In this document: positions 11,660-34,038 of the stretch, in pieces
How positions within the stretch are numbered: the first letter of the stretch is position 1
Layout: each line of letters opens with the position of its first letter
NCBI GenBank assembly: GCA_009760855.2
Contig: WPIO01000153.1
Location: 193,501-257,500 of the forward strand
Length of the DNA stretch: 64,000 nt
Direction of reading: 5' to 3'
Origin: Cristatella mucedo
Lineage: Eukaryota; Bryozoa; Phylactolaemata; Cristatellidae
The notes under the pieces: generated by a model
The model's input: only the letters and a program-made list of their open reading frames with translations
Database searches by the model: none
What the model was told of the DNA's origin: nothing
Translations under genes and position numbers: made by a program

Positions 11660-12985
11660 ATGCTAAGGAAATCGCGATGGCGATCGAATGCGGACATGTT
11701 CCGGGCGAGCCGCTACGCTCCGACGCCGAGATGCCTGCCCCTACGGAGCCTGGCAGCGCCATTTTCTCTCTGCGCTGCCCTGGTTCGCGGCGGTCGCTCG
11801 TCGGCTGGCGAGTGCTGGCCGCCGATGGCTGACCCGGCGCTGTACGTTACTCGCAGAGTGCGCGCACTCTTCGGCCGGGCGGCGGCGGCGGCTGAGCGGC
11901 GGCGGCGAAAGTGAAACCGGGTGCAGACTCTCGCAGACCGCGTATTTCAGCGTCCGGAAATCAACTGTCGAGAAGGAGGAGGAGGAGCGCACACCAGTCA
12001 ACCAGTCGAGCGCCAGTGCCTAAGATCGCTCCGTGCACAGTGCTTAGGACCGGGTCCCTCGCCGCCGCCGCCGCCGCCGCCGCCGCGTATTCCGTCGCTT
12101 GCAGCTGTTCCTCCCGTGTCGGTCTCAGCTCTCCTCCTCGGCCTATTAGTAGCTCTGGGTTAAGTAGTTGCGACGAGACCTTGACATTGCTCCGTCAAAT
12201 GTCCTACCAGTCGAGGAGGGGGTCAGTCCGCTGAGGCTGGCGGCAAACTGAGCGACATACGGCCAACGGCCAGTGGCCAATCGGTCGGACGTGCCTGCCG
12301 CGCCTGTACCAAAGCGTCAGGACTGAGAGAAAGAAGACGCCGGCGGCGGCTGCGGCGACGCTGAGAACGAGAGCCGAGCCAGGAGCCGTGGAGCAGCAGT
12401 CGTCGAGCGACCGGTCGAGCGCCGCCGTCGCCGCCGCCGCCGCGGTCGGACTTAGTAGCGACAGCTCCAGATAAGCGACGAGAGCACCGGCGGCGACAGC
12501 GGTCTTGTGAGCCAGGCATCCATCTGCAAGCGACAGCGGAGACGCGCGGCGACAATCGACCGATCGAATCTCGCCAGGCGGCTACCGGCTGCTGCAGAGC
12601 GCAGCGCAGACGAGCGACCCAAGGCGGCTGCTCTTAATCCGGCAACGTACAGCGAGTACTGCTGTACAGCGACTGGTTGGTCGCAGCGAGCAGGGTCACG
12701 GGGTCATAGGGTCACGCGCGCAATTCGTCCTCGCTTTTCACGAAGTATCGCGAATCCCTCGCCCGTTCGCGGCTTGGCGTTCGCTGTGCCGAGGCGACGC
12801 GGTCCGATGCACAGTGACGCCCACGAGGTCACGTGACGCAAGGTGACGCAACGGTAACGCCGAGCGCCGGTCGCATGCGCGAGAGAACGCTCCTGGCTGG
12901 ACGCCGCACGCAGTTACCCAGAGGTCAGCACGTGACGTCCAGAGGTCAGCGCTGAGCGACAGCCGCTGCCCGCAGAATGGCGCGA
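11660..12985 (+). promoter_or_regulatory. GC/CpG-rich block, possible promoter
   Basis: By eye this stretch is strongly enriched in CpG, with (GCC)n and (GGC)n runs near 11880-11905, 12060-12087 and 12420-12440. It ends at gaatggcgcgag|gtaata, which could be a minimal first coding exon (M-A-R) with a splice donor on the plus strand. No downstream exon of such a gene was found, so the promoter call is an inference. Confidence 0.3.
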
Positions 12986-13579
12986 GGTAATACAAGCCAC
13001 TCGGTACGCCACGCTAATCAGCAAATGGTTTACAGTTATTACGCAGTAAACCCTCTGCAGGTTAGTGTGGCGTATCGAGGCGGTTTTTACTAACTCGTAA
13101 CAGCCAGCTAATAGGAGTATGCTTTTTGATGAGAGCCCCATACCGGAGCTACGATTCTATTTCTAGGCGCTTAATACAGGCACATATGCTAAAAAAGAAT
13201 AGCAATAATAATTTTTTTTTATTAAACACAGCCGGCTACAAACAAGATTCAATTGTTGGTTGTAATTAGTACGCGGCTCTTGTATACTATTGAAAATACT
13301 TCGGTGCGTGATGTCATTCTTTAAATGTAAAACGCTGTCGGTAATCCGAAGAAGAGCCCTTAAAATATGGGCGTTCCCTCGGCGTTCGGTCTAGCGCACC
13401 TTTCGCTTCAATTTTTGACAATCTATGGTCTTTATTTGGTTGCTGTGTGATAACCTAACACAGTGTTTGCTTTTACTTCTACGCCGACTTTGCTCAGCCA
13501 ATCTGTGCCAATAGTATGACTCTTCTAAGCCTTAGCTCTGGGTCCAAATCGCCTGACTTGCCGGTGCTTTGATTTGGTC

Positions 13580-13709
13580 CATTGGTTACCCGGCGGTTAA
13601 GTGCTCGCCCGGCCAATGTCTGGCCGAGGTCGTGGGCTCGAGCCCCGTGGCATACGAGAAGTGCGTGACTAGAGATTAATCTCTCTTAGGGCGCTATAAA
13701 AAAAAAGAA
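13580..13709 (+). repeat. SINE-1 copy (tRNA head, L2-like tail)
   Basis: The head holds ggttaagtgctcgcc and a B-box gtgggctcgagccccgtgg. It joins gagattaatctctcttaggg and cgctataaaaa, the tail typical of the L2 elements here. Confidence 0.75.
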
Positions 13710-14494
13710 TTATACTTGCTATAGACATGCATGTAAAAAGAAGCTGGAAACTACGCCTCGTACGTCGCCGCCCAGAGATCCATGAGTGTGTGAATGGATT
13801 TGTCCACGCGTACTTGCGATGAGTTTCGGACTCTGGGGCTGTTAGCTGTCACTAATTAGAAGAATTTGCTCCCTTACCAGCACATACGAAAAATAATGCC
13901 AAGCAAGATAATTAGTTCTCTCGTGGTCAGATTCAAATATTTAAATATTTCTACTTACCATTTAGCAGCTTCTCGTTCAGTAGCTTCCTTTTTAGCACGC
14001 CCTCGGACTGACGCTTCTTCTACAACAATGTCGTTGATCTTAGGTCTCCATTGTTCAGGCCTGCTCAGCACTCAGTTGTCATTATGCTCATGCAGTGCGC
14101 GCGGCGCGTACACAGCATCGGAAGTGGGAGAGGAACGGAAGCATTGACATGGAGACAAAGTGACACGGAGACGCAGAGATGCTGATACAGAGAAAATTGA
14201 GGGGTCAAGGGGGTATGGAGACGCACAGACAGAGGCTCAGAGAGTCGCAGTTGGTGAGTGCGATAGCAGGACAGAAAGAGAGCAGGCAGATGTGTAAATT
14301 GATTGGGAGATAGGGTGAAAAGAGATAGCGTAAAAACATATACACGTATTAATATGTGCATTTCAACGTTCCGGCAGCTAGACGTATCGTTTGACAGCGA
14401 GATCAATGGTTTGATTGTGTAGGTGAGACAACCACATTGAGAGGCAAAATGATGGAAAGCGAGAATGCACGGTGCTCTTAAACTCCCTTTGCAG

Positions 14495-14640
14495 CAAATG
14501 TAAAGTGCCTAAAAAGAGACTTGAGTTCTCCGAGGGCGCTTTATCAAGTGCATTTTTATTATTATTATTATAAATTATGTATTAATATTATAAATTACTT
14601 ATTATTATTTATATTATTGTATTATATATTATTATTTAGT
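14495..14640 (+). repeat. L2-type 3' tail with TTA repeat
   Basis: gcagcaaatgtaaagtgcct, gagttctccgagggcgct and ttatcaagtgca precede a long (TTA/ATT)-rich run. It matches the 3' end of the LINE at 27172. On the minus strand the run supplies the AATAAA-like signals just beyond the putative 3' end of the DUF4735 gene. Confidence 0.85.
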
Positions 14641-14683
14641 TTATTATGTATTATATATATATGTTTATTATTACAAGGTGGTA

Positions 14684-14818
14684 TTATTGTTGCTGTTGTT
14701 GGTATTTCCGTGATGGCGGCGATACTTCCTCGGCGGCGGCGGCGGCCGATGACGATTCAGATGCATACGATGCATATGCATATGCTTGATTTCCTCCCCT
14801 GCGCCGTACGTCCACATT
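14684..14818 (-). CDS. Possible terminal exon of the DUF4735 gene
   Basis: If the donor at 14885 pairs with the acceptor CGGCGTTAG ahead of 14818 (a 67-nt intron), the frame continues for 44 residues rich in Ala, Ser and Gln and stops with TAA at 14684-14686. AATAAA-like motifs follow at once. The family usually ends with a conserved Cys/His-containing segment that is absent here, so this may be wrong. Read-through of the donor would instead end at about 14757. Confidence 0.25.
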   Translation of the reverse strand, partial: NVDVRRRGGNQAYAYASYASESSSAAAAAEEVSPPSRKYQQQQQ

Positions 14819-14885
14819 CTAACGCCGAAGCCCGCCGATCGAGCATCAAGCGTACCGGCGGCGGTCTCGCGAGCGGGCGTCTCAC

Positions 14886-25056
<10,171 letters not shown>

Positions 25057-25350
25057 CTGCGGCGACGGCGGCCGCTTCGGTCGGTTAGCACGCGCCACCC
25101 ACCGCGGCTCGGAGAGAGCGACCGGTACGGATGGCGCAGATGTCCGCGCCGGTGAGCTCCAGCTACTGCCGCTGCCCACTCGCCTCTGCTTCGATCCGCG
25201 TCCTCTTTGAGAGGCAATTCTATTCAAAGGACGCCGCTCTCCGCGTTGCGCGACTTCTTAGCGATAAATCAATGTCTCCAGGGGAGAAGAGCGGAAGGGA
25301 GCTTTTCATTAAACGCCGGCCGGCCGGCGGCTGCTCGATCAGCAGAAGTC
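25057..25350 (-). promoter_or_regulatory. CpG-rich region upstream of the DUF4735 gene
   Basis: GC-rich sequence directly upstream of the ATG at 25056, probably 5' UTR and promoter. No TATA box was seen. The assignment rests on position and base composition only. Confidence 0.35.
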
Positions 25351-25464
25351 AGCGCTTCCATTCAGACAAAGGCTTTTACCGAGGCCCGAGATTCCATACC
25401 AAAATAGAATTACTCGATTTAGCAGCCCCCATAGCCATGTTATTCTTGTTGGTTATCATGCATC

Positions 25465-27195
25465 TACGTTGCATTGATCTACTGCTGCCATGAATACCTA
25501 ACATAATTAATATGTCATTAGCCTCAGGTCATGTCCCAGCACCTTTCAAAAAAGCTGTAGTCAGGCCACTTCTCAAGAAAACTACACTTGACCAAGAGAA
25601 CTTGAGCAACTACCGCCCAGTTTCCCTTCTATCATTCCTATCAAAGACACTCGAACGGGTCGTGGCGAACCAGCTGAACTCATGTATCGAAACTTCACAC
25701 CTTGCTAGTAAGTTTCAGTCTGGCTTTAGAGCTAATCACTCCACAGAGTCAGCATTGCTTCGGGTATACAACGACCTACTTAGGAATGCAGACATGGGTA
25801 GAGTGTCTCTGCTTGTTTTGCTTGATCTTTCGGCAGCTTTTGACACCATCGATCACAAAGTTCTTCTTGAGCGCCTCTCATCTCGCCTGGGCATCACTGG
25901 CACTGCTCTGCAGTGGTTCAGGTCCTATCTCAGTGGGAGACTCCAGAGTATTGACGTGAATGGACAAAGATCATCTGAAGTACCTCTGAAATATGGAGTA
26001 CCTCAGGGCTCAGTGCTAGGTCCGGTTCTTTTCACGGTTTATACTCTGCCTCTTGCTGATGTGATTGCCAAGCACAATCTAGGCTTTCACTTCTATGCGG
26101 ATGACACTAAGTTGTACCTTTGCTTTGATCCCTCCCAGCCTTCGAGCACCTCAAATTCTCTAAACTCACTAGCTGCATGCATTGATGACATCCGCACATG
26201 GATGGCAGCAAATTTTCTAAAACTTAACGAAGATAAAACTAACTTACTAGTTATGGGCAAACCCAGTGTGATTCAGAGATTGGACAGGCTGACTCTCAAA
26301 ATTGGCCCTGCCAGCATATCTCCAGTTGAATGAGCTCGAAATCTAGGTGTCATATTCCAAAGCGACCTCTCGTTAGACGACCATATCAGCTCCACAGTCA
26401 AATCCGCCTATTTTCAGCTTCATAACATTGCTAAAATTCGGGCTTGTTTAGATAAAGATACCACATCTAAGTTGGTCCATGCATTCGTGACATCTCGTCT
26501 CGACTTCTGCAACTCACTGCTTACTGGCCTACCAGCATGTGCGATCAGGCGATTGCAGCTGGTGCAAAACTCTGCAGCTAGGCTTGTCTGTCTTGAGCGT
26601 TGCAGGTGCCACATTACTCCACTTCTCGCCGACCTGCACTGGCTACCAGTCAAGCAACGGATTGACTTCAAGGTTTTGTCGCTCACTTTTAGGTCCCTTC
26701 ATTCTATGGCTCCAGCCTATCTTTCAGATATACTACCCCATCAGGCCAAGCATCGTACCACCCGCTTTTCGGAATCCAACAGTCTAGAAATACCTCGTAC
26801 AAACCTTAAATCCTTTGGAGACCGTGCATTTAGTTCGTATGCTCCCAAAGCCTGGAACTCCCTCCAGACCTGCGTCAGAACATCCCCTGACCTGACCACA
26901 TTTAAAAGGAACCTAAAAACACACCTATTTAGGACAGCATTTAGCCGGTCCCTATGATTCGTCCTTCACGTGCTTATGCGTGCTGACACTGTGCATGCTG
27001 CCACTAACCACATTTGCATGCTGACCCTGTGCATGTCACCCCTAACCATGTTATTCATTTCGTTTGTTTTTCAAGCATGATTTTACTCACCATTCAATTG
27101 CATTTCACTTTGCAGCAAATGTAAAGCGCCTAGAGAGAGATTGAGTTCTGTGAGGGCGCTTTATCAAGTGCATTATTATTATTATTATTATTATG
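25465..27195 (+). mobile_element. 5'-truncated L2-clade LINE
   Basis: Begins abruptly inside ORF2 (a LLP...[13 protein letters not shown]-like segment at about 25470, with a stop in the linking region). It runs through the reverse transcriptase and C-terminal domain to 26957, then a 3' UTR, the tail taaagcgcctagagagagat / ttgagttctgtgagggcgct and (TTA)n at 27172-27195. The endonuclease end and 5' UTR are missing, as is usual for target-primed insertions. A second, older tail copy follows at once (27197-27300). Confidence 0.92.
25512..26957 (+). pseudogene. LINE ORF2 fragment: reverse transcriptase, one in-frame stop
   Basis: The frame is open to a TGA at 26331-26333 and then resumes in the same frame to 26957. 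RT motifs in order: VVRPLLKK and NYRPVSLLS (fingers), [24 protein letters not shown] (motif A), [12 protein letters not shown] (motif B) and [10 protein letters not shown] (motif C). After the stop come NLGVIFQSDLS and the L2/CR1-type C-terminal block with RLQLVQNSAARLV, HWLPVKQRIDFK and APKAWNSL. The stop may be a CGA-to-TGA transition. There is no endonuclease domain, so this copy could not move on its own. The frame is described only, not repaired. Confidence 0.93.
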
Positions 27196-27196
27196 C

Positions 27197-27300
27197 ATGA
27201 TACCACTCAACATTCGATCGCGTTTCCCTTGCAGCAAATGTAAAGCGCCTAGAAAGTGAATGAGTTCTCCGAGGGAGATTTATCAAGTGCTTGCAATCTT
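27197..27300 (+). repeat. Second L2 tail abutting the LINE
   Basis: The 3' UTR block and tail (gcagcaaatgtaaagcgcct, gagttctccgaggg) recur immediately after the (TTA)n of the main copy. This indicates insertion next to, or tail slippage from, an older copy. Confidence 0.85.
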
Positions 27301-27654
27301 TATTTTTTTCTTTCCGAAACGCACTGGCGGCTTGCCTGCTCTGCGGTCACAGCCTTTCACAATTAAGTCGCCAGCATAGCAACCAACGAGCAACCGAGCG
27401 TGTTGTACGAGGGAGGCACTCCGGATTCAGATTTCAGTAGGCTTTGCCGTCAGAGCAGCAAGCCGAACGGGGTTGACCTCCCGTTGAGCAGCGGCCAAGG
27501 TCACCGAGGTCATGCCGTTTGTCAAGCTTGCAAGCACTTGCAAGCCGGCGGCCGTGTACTAGTGCGAGGTTCGGCGGCTGACGACAAAGCTTGCTGATGC
27601 TTTTCGGAATGCAACTGTTTACCTCTAGCCTTTAACTCTAACCTCCAACTTGTA

Positions 27655-28060
27655 TACGTCGTACGAACCTCAAATCCTTTGGAGATCTTGCCTTTAGTTC
27701 GCATGCTCCCAAAGCCTGGAACTCACTTCCGACTTGCGTCACGACATCCCCCCGCTTGACCACATATTTAAAAAGAAACTAAAAACGCATCTATTTATCA
27801 CAGCATTTAGTAGATCCATTTTATTCGTCATTTGCGTGCTTATGCGTGCTGATACTGAGCATGCTAGCTCTAACTATATTTGCATGCTGACCCTGTGATT
27901 GTCACCCCTGCCACCATTTTACGCTTGCTGTCCATTGAGCATGCTGCCACTAACCATTCGATCGTGCTTCCTTTGCAGCAAATGTAAAAGTGCCGAGAAA
28001 GAGAGTCAGTTGTCTGAGGGTGCTATGCAAACGGATTACTAAATAGTATTATTATTATTA
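27655..28060 (+). mobile_element. L2 LINE 3' fragment
   Basis: Starts in the C-terminal coding block (cgaacctcaaatcctttgga, gctcccaaagcctggaactc) and carries the same 3' UTR, tail and (ATT)n end. It is more diverged than the copy at 25465. Confidence 0.9.
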
Positions 28061-28639
28061 ACACTTTCCCACGCTTTAATGTCGTGTCTAGGATGCGTTG
28101 CGTACACCGGTTCTAAGCCAGGCAGGGTTATGTACAGCTTTTTCTTCACGCACAGACAGTCTGTGCGACCCCCATCTGGTGACACGTCGTGGATGGACTT
28201 CTGCGTTGAACATTTGCCAACCAGCGGGTCTTATTAGTCTCTTCGCCGTAAGACTACTTCACCTTATTGCTTGCATCTTTCTGGCCAGGATACCGTCAGC
28301 CCGGACGTCCGCTACGCCGCGGCAGCGGCAGCGCTACGCCGCTGCAGCGCCGCCGCCGCTGCCGCCGGGCTCTTCTGCTCTCTGCACTGGTGAGAATACA
28401 AAGGTCAGAGCGGCGTAGGGCGGATCGAAAATAAAGAATTCATTCGAACTCCTACAAAGTACTTGAAATATAATGTCAGCTCGCTAACTCCGCCCCTCGT
28501 CATGCGACCTCAGCTGCTTGACCTAAGTTAGACGAAGTTATTGCAAAATAACGTCTGACTAGGAGAAGAGCAAATCCGCTTTACTGACTCGTATCACTGA
28601 CTGTAAATACATAAATATATTTATTTATTTATTCGACGT

Positions 28640-29275
28640 TCTCAGAGTCGGCTGGTCGAGGCAGAAAAGAGGGTCCGACCGCGAGGCGCGAGCGGTGCGG
28701 CGGACGACTCCGACCGCACGCCGCGCTGCCGTTCGGTCGGCCGAGGGGTTAGCACGCCGCCCTCGCAGCGGATTTTGCACCCGAAGGTCGCCAGTTCGAA
28801 TCTTGATGGGTGTCGCGCTTCCGCCGACGGGCCTTCGCGCCAGATTACCGCGCTCAAGCGGCCGGCTCGACGCACGACCCGGGCGAAACCGAATGGGTTT
28901 CGGCAGAATCAGACTGCTGCGTCAGTTCCGCCCGCGTATTTTATTTGGCAAAGGAACGCGGCTGCGGCCAACTTCGGCCTGACGTCGAGTGCTGCCAGCT
29001 CGCGCGGCGGCGTGTGCCGGCTACGTGCCGCCCGCCCTGGGCCGCGCGCGCCGCGTCGCTCGCCAGTGGCGGCGGAGCGACCGCCGGAAGTGGCTTGTGC
29101 CACTCTTGAGGTCTATGCGGAAGTGCTTGGCCGCGACGTCTCGTTGCTTCCCTGCGAGAACTCGAGGGTGGCTTTTTCGGTCGTCGGACAGTCTTTTCCT
29201 CTCCTCCTCGGACCGTCGCCTCTCTCCGGCTCCATTTGGAGCCATTTAGCACCACTCTCTCGTTCCATTTAGCTC
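28640..29275 (+). other. GC-rich stretch with a tRNA-like head, no gene recognised
   Basis: CpG-dense with overlapping open frames on both strands and no visible domain. At 28737-28812 ggccgaggggttagcacgcc and gtcgccagttcgaatcttga resemble A and B boxes of a tRNA-derived SINE head unlike SINE-1 and SINE-2. Confidence 0.35.
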
Positions 29276-29924
29276 AGCGAAAGGTTGGCGTCTTGACAAA
29301 CGCTAGGACATTCAACCTGGCACTGCACGCAAATAGGCGCACAAATTTTGTAATACATCGGTGAAGCCGCGAGAGCAACCAAAATAAAGAGTGGATCGTC
29401 GTGATAGATAGGCGTGCGGACATAAATGGCAAATACTGCGACCCCTTTAAATTCATCGAGTCACCCATTGCCTCATCCGGTGGCCGAGCGAATGAAAAAT
29501 ATGAAATCTTGCGGAAGCTTGTGCTTGGCTGGCTGTTAAAACTGCGAAACGATGACTACTAGATTATTAGAAAATGCATTCTGAAGATAACTGTTTTAAA
29601 TGTTAACTGTCACATTTCACCGCCACAAAATGCAAATTTAAACATTGCTGTATTTTCTTACTCCAACTTACACCAACTCGCGCAGGGCATGTACGAGGCC
29701 TATCTGGCGCAGCGCGCTATTTCGACGAGCTAACAGAAATGACAGCGACAGGACGCTTCAACGCGTCAGTGCAGCCACTGTAAAGTTTCACTAGAAAGAA
29801 TTCCTTTACAATGAATTATGCATGAATTATTTATTCATTATTTACTTGTCACTACAGCCTATATATTAAGATGTTAGAACAAATAAAGGCATCTTAGCCA
29901 GAGAAGCCCTGCCCTGCCGGGCCG

Positions 29925-30155
29925 CGGGGGCTATCCATGCCTCCGGTTCAGGAACAGGGATCGCACGGCTTCCGACCCGGAAACGGCGTGTAATACGCAC
30001 AGCCGCTGCAATACCATCCGATCGGAGCGCTCAATGCCGACGTCCGCCAGACAGGCTTCATTATCTAGCCACCAGCTGCCCAGGGCGCCGACCACAAAGG
30101 CTCTCACCACCGCTGTCCGGTAGCCACCGGGCAAGTGAGACCGGGCGGCTGTAGG
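29925..30155 (-). mobile_element. LINE ORF C-terminal relic (R2/NeSL-like)
   Basis: The minus frame reads AFVVGALGSWWLDNEACL, then VGIERSDRMVLQRLCVLHAV. This matches the V-G-A-L-G-S-W-x-x-x-N-E and later R-L-x-V motifs near the C-terminus of site-specific-type (R2/NeSL-related) LINE proteins, as remembered. It is bounded by an (AT)n run at 30160-30224. No RT motifs remain nearby. Confidence 0.5.

Positions 30156-30159
<4 letters not shown>

Positions 30160-30224
<65 letters not shown>
30160..30224. repeat. (AT)n microsatellite
   Basis: Pure alternating AT of about 65 bp. Confidence 0.98.
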
Positions 30225-30228
<4 letters not shown>

Positions 30229-30244
30229 ATCAAATTAACTTCAT

Positions 30245-30330
30245 GCTCTAATGAAATAAAATCAACTCAGTATAAGCGGCGACTCGATAGCTCTAATGAA
30301 TCAACTCAGTATAAGCGGCGACTCGATAGC
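30245..30330 (+). repeat. Tandem duplication of about 43 bp
   Basis: gctctaatga...atcaactcagtataagcggc gactcgata occurs twice head to tail, differing only by a short aataa indel. The lack of substitutions suggests a recent event. Confidence 0.9.
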
Positions 30331-30339
30331 ACGACCGAC

Positions 30340-30790
30340 GGAGGCGGTACGGCAAGCGCGGCGTCGGCGGCGGCAGTCGACGCGCGTCACCCGGCGCAGC
30401 AGCAACGACTGCGGCGGCGGCGGCGGTGAGGTTTAGACGGGCGATAGCCGGCGGTGCCGATGTCGGCAGGAGCGGCGGCGGCGGCCGACGTTACTGCTAC
30501 GTCTGCTGCTGGCCGTCCGGGGCCGAGCTTTGACCTTGCACTTGGTGGTCTGCCGAAAACCAGGGCCGCAGCGACCGTATTTCTAATGACTCTAATGAAA
30601 GATTATGTTATATGTCATATTCTAAATAATATTTTTACAATATATGTAAATAAAACAGTTTATATTATGACACTTCTATGCGGGAGGAGAGCAAATACCC
30701 TACCCCGGGGGATGTCTTATCCCAGGGGGGTAATGTCCGGGGGAAAGTCCGGGGTAAAATGTCCGTACCCCGACCGGACTGTACACGGCC
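30340..30790 (+). other. GC-rich island and G-run block, no gene recognised
   Basis: 30340-30560 is GGC-rich and CpG-dense, with a short ATG-led frame (MSAGAAAAADV...) that has no domain. 30690-30790 repeats atgtcc/ggggg/gtaaaatgtccg motifs with runs of C and G that could pair or form G-quadruplexes. A promoter or repeat origin cannot be told apart. Confidence 0.3.
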
Positions 30791-32097
30791 TCGTAGTTAT
30801 CAACCTTTTTCCGGGCCGCAACCACCATCACCTTGACAACAGCGTCATCACTGCTGTCAAGCGGCACCGTTACGTCGACTGCGACCGCGTCGGTGCCGCT
30901 GTCGATGACTAGGTTCGGCTCGAGAGCCGGGTCCCGTAGGGGTAGTGAGGTAGTGAGGTAGTGAGGCGCGACCAGCCGAGAGGCAGGAGCTCGCCGTGGC
31001 AGGAATAGCTCCGATTAGGCGACCCAGAGCGAGGTTGTGGCCAACCACCATTGCTTGCAGTATCGGCCGGCGGCGGCTTAGAACGGGGCAGACCACCCGA
31101 ATATCCTCCGTAGAAATTTGAGGTAGAGCCTGACCAAGCTGGCGAAGCCGAACGTCGACACCTACCGTAGCAGGTGGTTAGGTTTTTTAATTTACGGCCG
31201 AGGACGGACTTTATTTGCGTAAGAGGCAGCGAAACGGCAGCGCCAGCTAAACCAGCCTGATTACGGCGGCGGATAATTGCCATTCGCGATCGCCCGTACG
31301 AAAGTTTATTACCGAGGCCGCGTAAAAAGCCGGCGCACTGGGATAGGCGGGAGTCACCTATTCGAGACTCGGAGCACTCGCTTTGGAGCTGATTTGAACT
31401 CTAGGCCTCAGAGCCGCCGGCGTACGCCATGGCCGCTAATGAACGCCTGTAGTCGTCGTCCGCTGCGGTCAAATAGACTTTTCTGCATTACGGATACGCG
31501 ATGCGTCGAGGTATGAACGCTCGTCGTTGCGACCGCGTCCCTGCTACTGACGGCGGGCACCTGCACGCATCCTGCAGCACCTACCAGCAGCTAGCCGCGC
31601 TTTTTTAAAGTTGGAACGGATGTAGGAGGCGCAGAGCGAGCGCTTGTAATGTAGCGGCTCGTGGGTGGCGAGTGATGGTGGCGTGACGATGAACGAAGCC
31701 ACCGCAAGCGAGTTGCGACGTTGGCGATGACGGCTGTATTGTATCGCATACAGGCAACGCAAGCAAGCGAGCGCACGTGCCTATGCAGTGGTGGTAGCCG
31801 TCGCGTAAGCAGTTCCGGAACGCCAGTAGACCAGAGAGTAGGAGAAAAGTGAAATAGACAGTGGATAGCGTGCATACAGGCCGACGTACAGGCCGAAAGT
31901 GAATTTCGCTTAAAGGATAAGTCACGTGCCGGAAAGATGGGGGACGAAACGTCAGCTCGGAGCTGAACCACGTGATGGCGAGGGCACGCCCACAGCAACG
32001 CAGTTGGGCGTGCCCTCGGCGAGCCAGTGCCTGAGTAAGCTACTACGAATTGGGGTGTGCTGCGTTTCTTTAAAGAAGAGCGGATTTAAAAGTATAC

Positions 32098-32236
32098 GTA
32101 CAATTTATTTTTACAGCGGTCTAAAAGAACTTTATCTGTTTTAGGCACTTCATAGGCGTCACGGGGCTCGAACCGACGACCTCGGCCTGACCTCGGTCGG
32201 GCCGAGCACCTGAACCTCTGGGCCAACTCAGCGTGG
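32098..32236 (-). repeat. SINE-1 copy
   Basis: Minus strand: gttggcccagaggttcaggt (A-box), ggtcgtcggttcgagccccg (B-box), then tgcctaaaacagataaagtt and cttttagaccgctgtaaa. It abuts dispersed repeat A copy 2. Confidence 0.88.
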
Positions 32237-32249
32237 CGTTTTAAAAGAG

Positions 32250-32560
32250 GCTCTCGTTTGTACGCACAGCAGAGAGCCAGCCGATGCCCAACACCAACAG
32301 TTTATGACCGCGCACGGAGCCGAAGAGCGCACGGCTCCCCTTGGCCCCTATTCTCACTCGACTCTCCTCTCCTCGACCCTGGCTGTCCCTTGGCCGACCC
32401 CGATGGTGAATCCACCATCTGTTCACCAGCGGGTTATCGGCCTGTGTCAACGCCTCATTAGAAGCTGACTGCAGCTGTGCACAGGCCCCTCTCGGGTATG
32501 CTCCCACCAGCTGTCGAGGAAAGGAGAGGTACCAGCCTGCATGCAATCGAACTACAGAGG
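32250..32560 (-). repeat. Dispersed repeat A, copy 2
   Basis: Reverse complement of 4917-5220. Both start at ctctgtagttcgattgca and end around catcggctggctctctg. This copy sits directly beside a SINE-1. Confidence 0.75.
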
Positions 32561-32770
32561 CTTCACATGTCCCGCTTTCTGCTCACACGTTCTCGCTCTG
32601 CGAAATGGCTGACGGCCCAGAGAGCCTTTCTCTGTCTGAAGTTCGCGTGCCGTCGTCGAAAAGCTCTAGCCTTAACGTCATTTGCTGAAGCACACTCCTC
32701 GACCAGTCGAACAGATATTGCGGCTCAGGTCGTTATAACAGCATTTTAAAATTAATAGATATAATTAAAA

Positions 32771-32926
32771 TAATGTAATACATTTGCATAGCGAATTAAG
32801 GAAAGTTAATCTTTATTTAGGTGCTTCACCTTTGCTACTGGGGCTCGAGCACGAGACCTCGGTCGTCGACTTTAGTCACTTTGATCTCAGTCTTTGAAGC
32901 CAAGCACCATAACCACTGGGCTAACA
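32771..32926 (-). repeat. SINE-1 copy, diverged
   Basis: Minus strand: gttagcccagtggttatggt, a longer insert between the boxes, gaggtctcgtgctcgagccc, then cacctaaataaagattaact. Confidence 0.75.
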
Positions 32927-33489
32927 GGAGTCATAGTCACAATAATTTTTTCTAGCAGTCTAAGAGTGTCATACAAAAGCTTGACAGCAGTTGGATGGCA
33001 GCCTCCAACTCGCGAGTGGTCTGCCGAAATAGGTACGTATATTACGTGACCACCTGGATTGGCCCAGATGTTCACTTGCTCACCTTTGACGGCTAAGGTC
33101 AAGTAGCTCGCCTTCGACCACTAAGGTTTCGGGCGCAAGCCATGCGTCTTCATATGCGAAGTGATTCAACTATCTTGTGGTGCCAGACAAACAAAAATAT
33201 ATTATTTTATTTTGTGTTGTTTGTAGGCATCAATCAACGTACCGTGACACTTTCGTATCCATGTCAAAGATTTGACTACAACGAGATGTCTAAACATAGA
33301 AGCATGCGATTTACCAGCAGCTTAAATGTAGCTTAGATGGTAAAGCAAGCAAGCCAGCTACCGTAACGTCGTCACGAAGGAGATGGTGTAAGTATGTCAC
33401 TCGCTACCAATAAACTCCCCTTTCCCTCTGAGACGCCTGCAGGTGTACGTTTATGTAAACGGTAGTTCGTCATCTATGGAGTCCTCAAA

Positions 33490-33939
33490 GTCATGGCTTT
33501 GGCATGGTTCAGTCTGGGGGGGGTCTCAATTCTTCCCAAGCTCTCTACTCTCCCTCTTGCCGACGTCATCCACAACCAAACTGTGTGTTTGTTTCCTATT
33601 TGTACGCAGATGATACTGATAGGCTCTGCGAATCATTCAACCTTTCCTCCTTTAAAACTCTTTAAAGCCCAGCTCCTCATTCGATTTCCTACCTGCATGT
33701 ATCGACGACGTTCACAATTGCACTCCTTTACGCTAGTAACTTCCGGCATGGATTATTTGTATTCTCCCTCTTTTCAGCACTGACGTCCTGAATCCACGAT
33801 CGTCTGCAATGGATGCATAGTTGCTCGTCTGGTCCATTATCAGAGGCACAGCTGCCACAGCATCCCATGTTATTTTACGCTTCACTGGCTCCTTAGTGAA
33901 GCGACAAATCAATTTCAAGATCCTCGTGACTCTGTCGCG

Positions 33940-34038
<99 letters not shown>

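Noticed and set aside
11457-11762. Minus-strand frame with a C-x-H followed by an Ala/Ile helix, considered as the missing DUF4735 C-terminus
   Set aside because: No acceptor in the right phase, and the motif spacing differs from the family.
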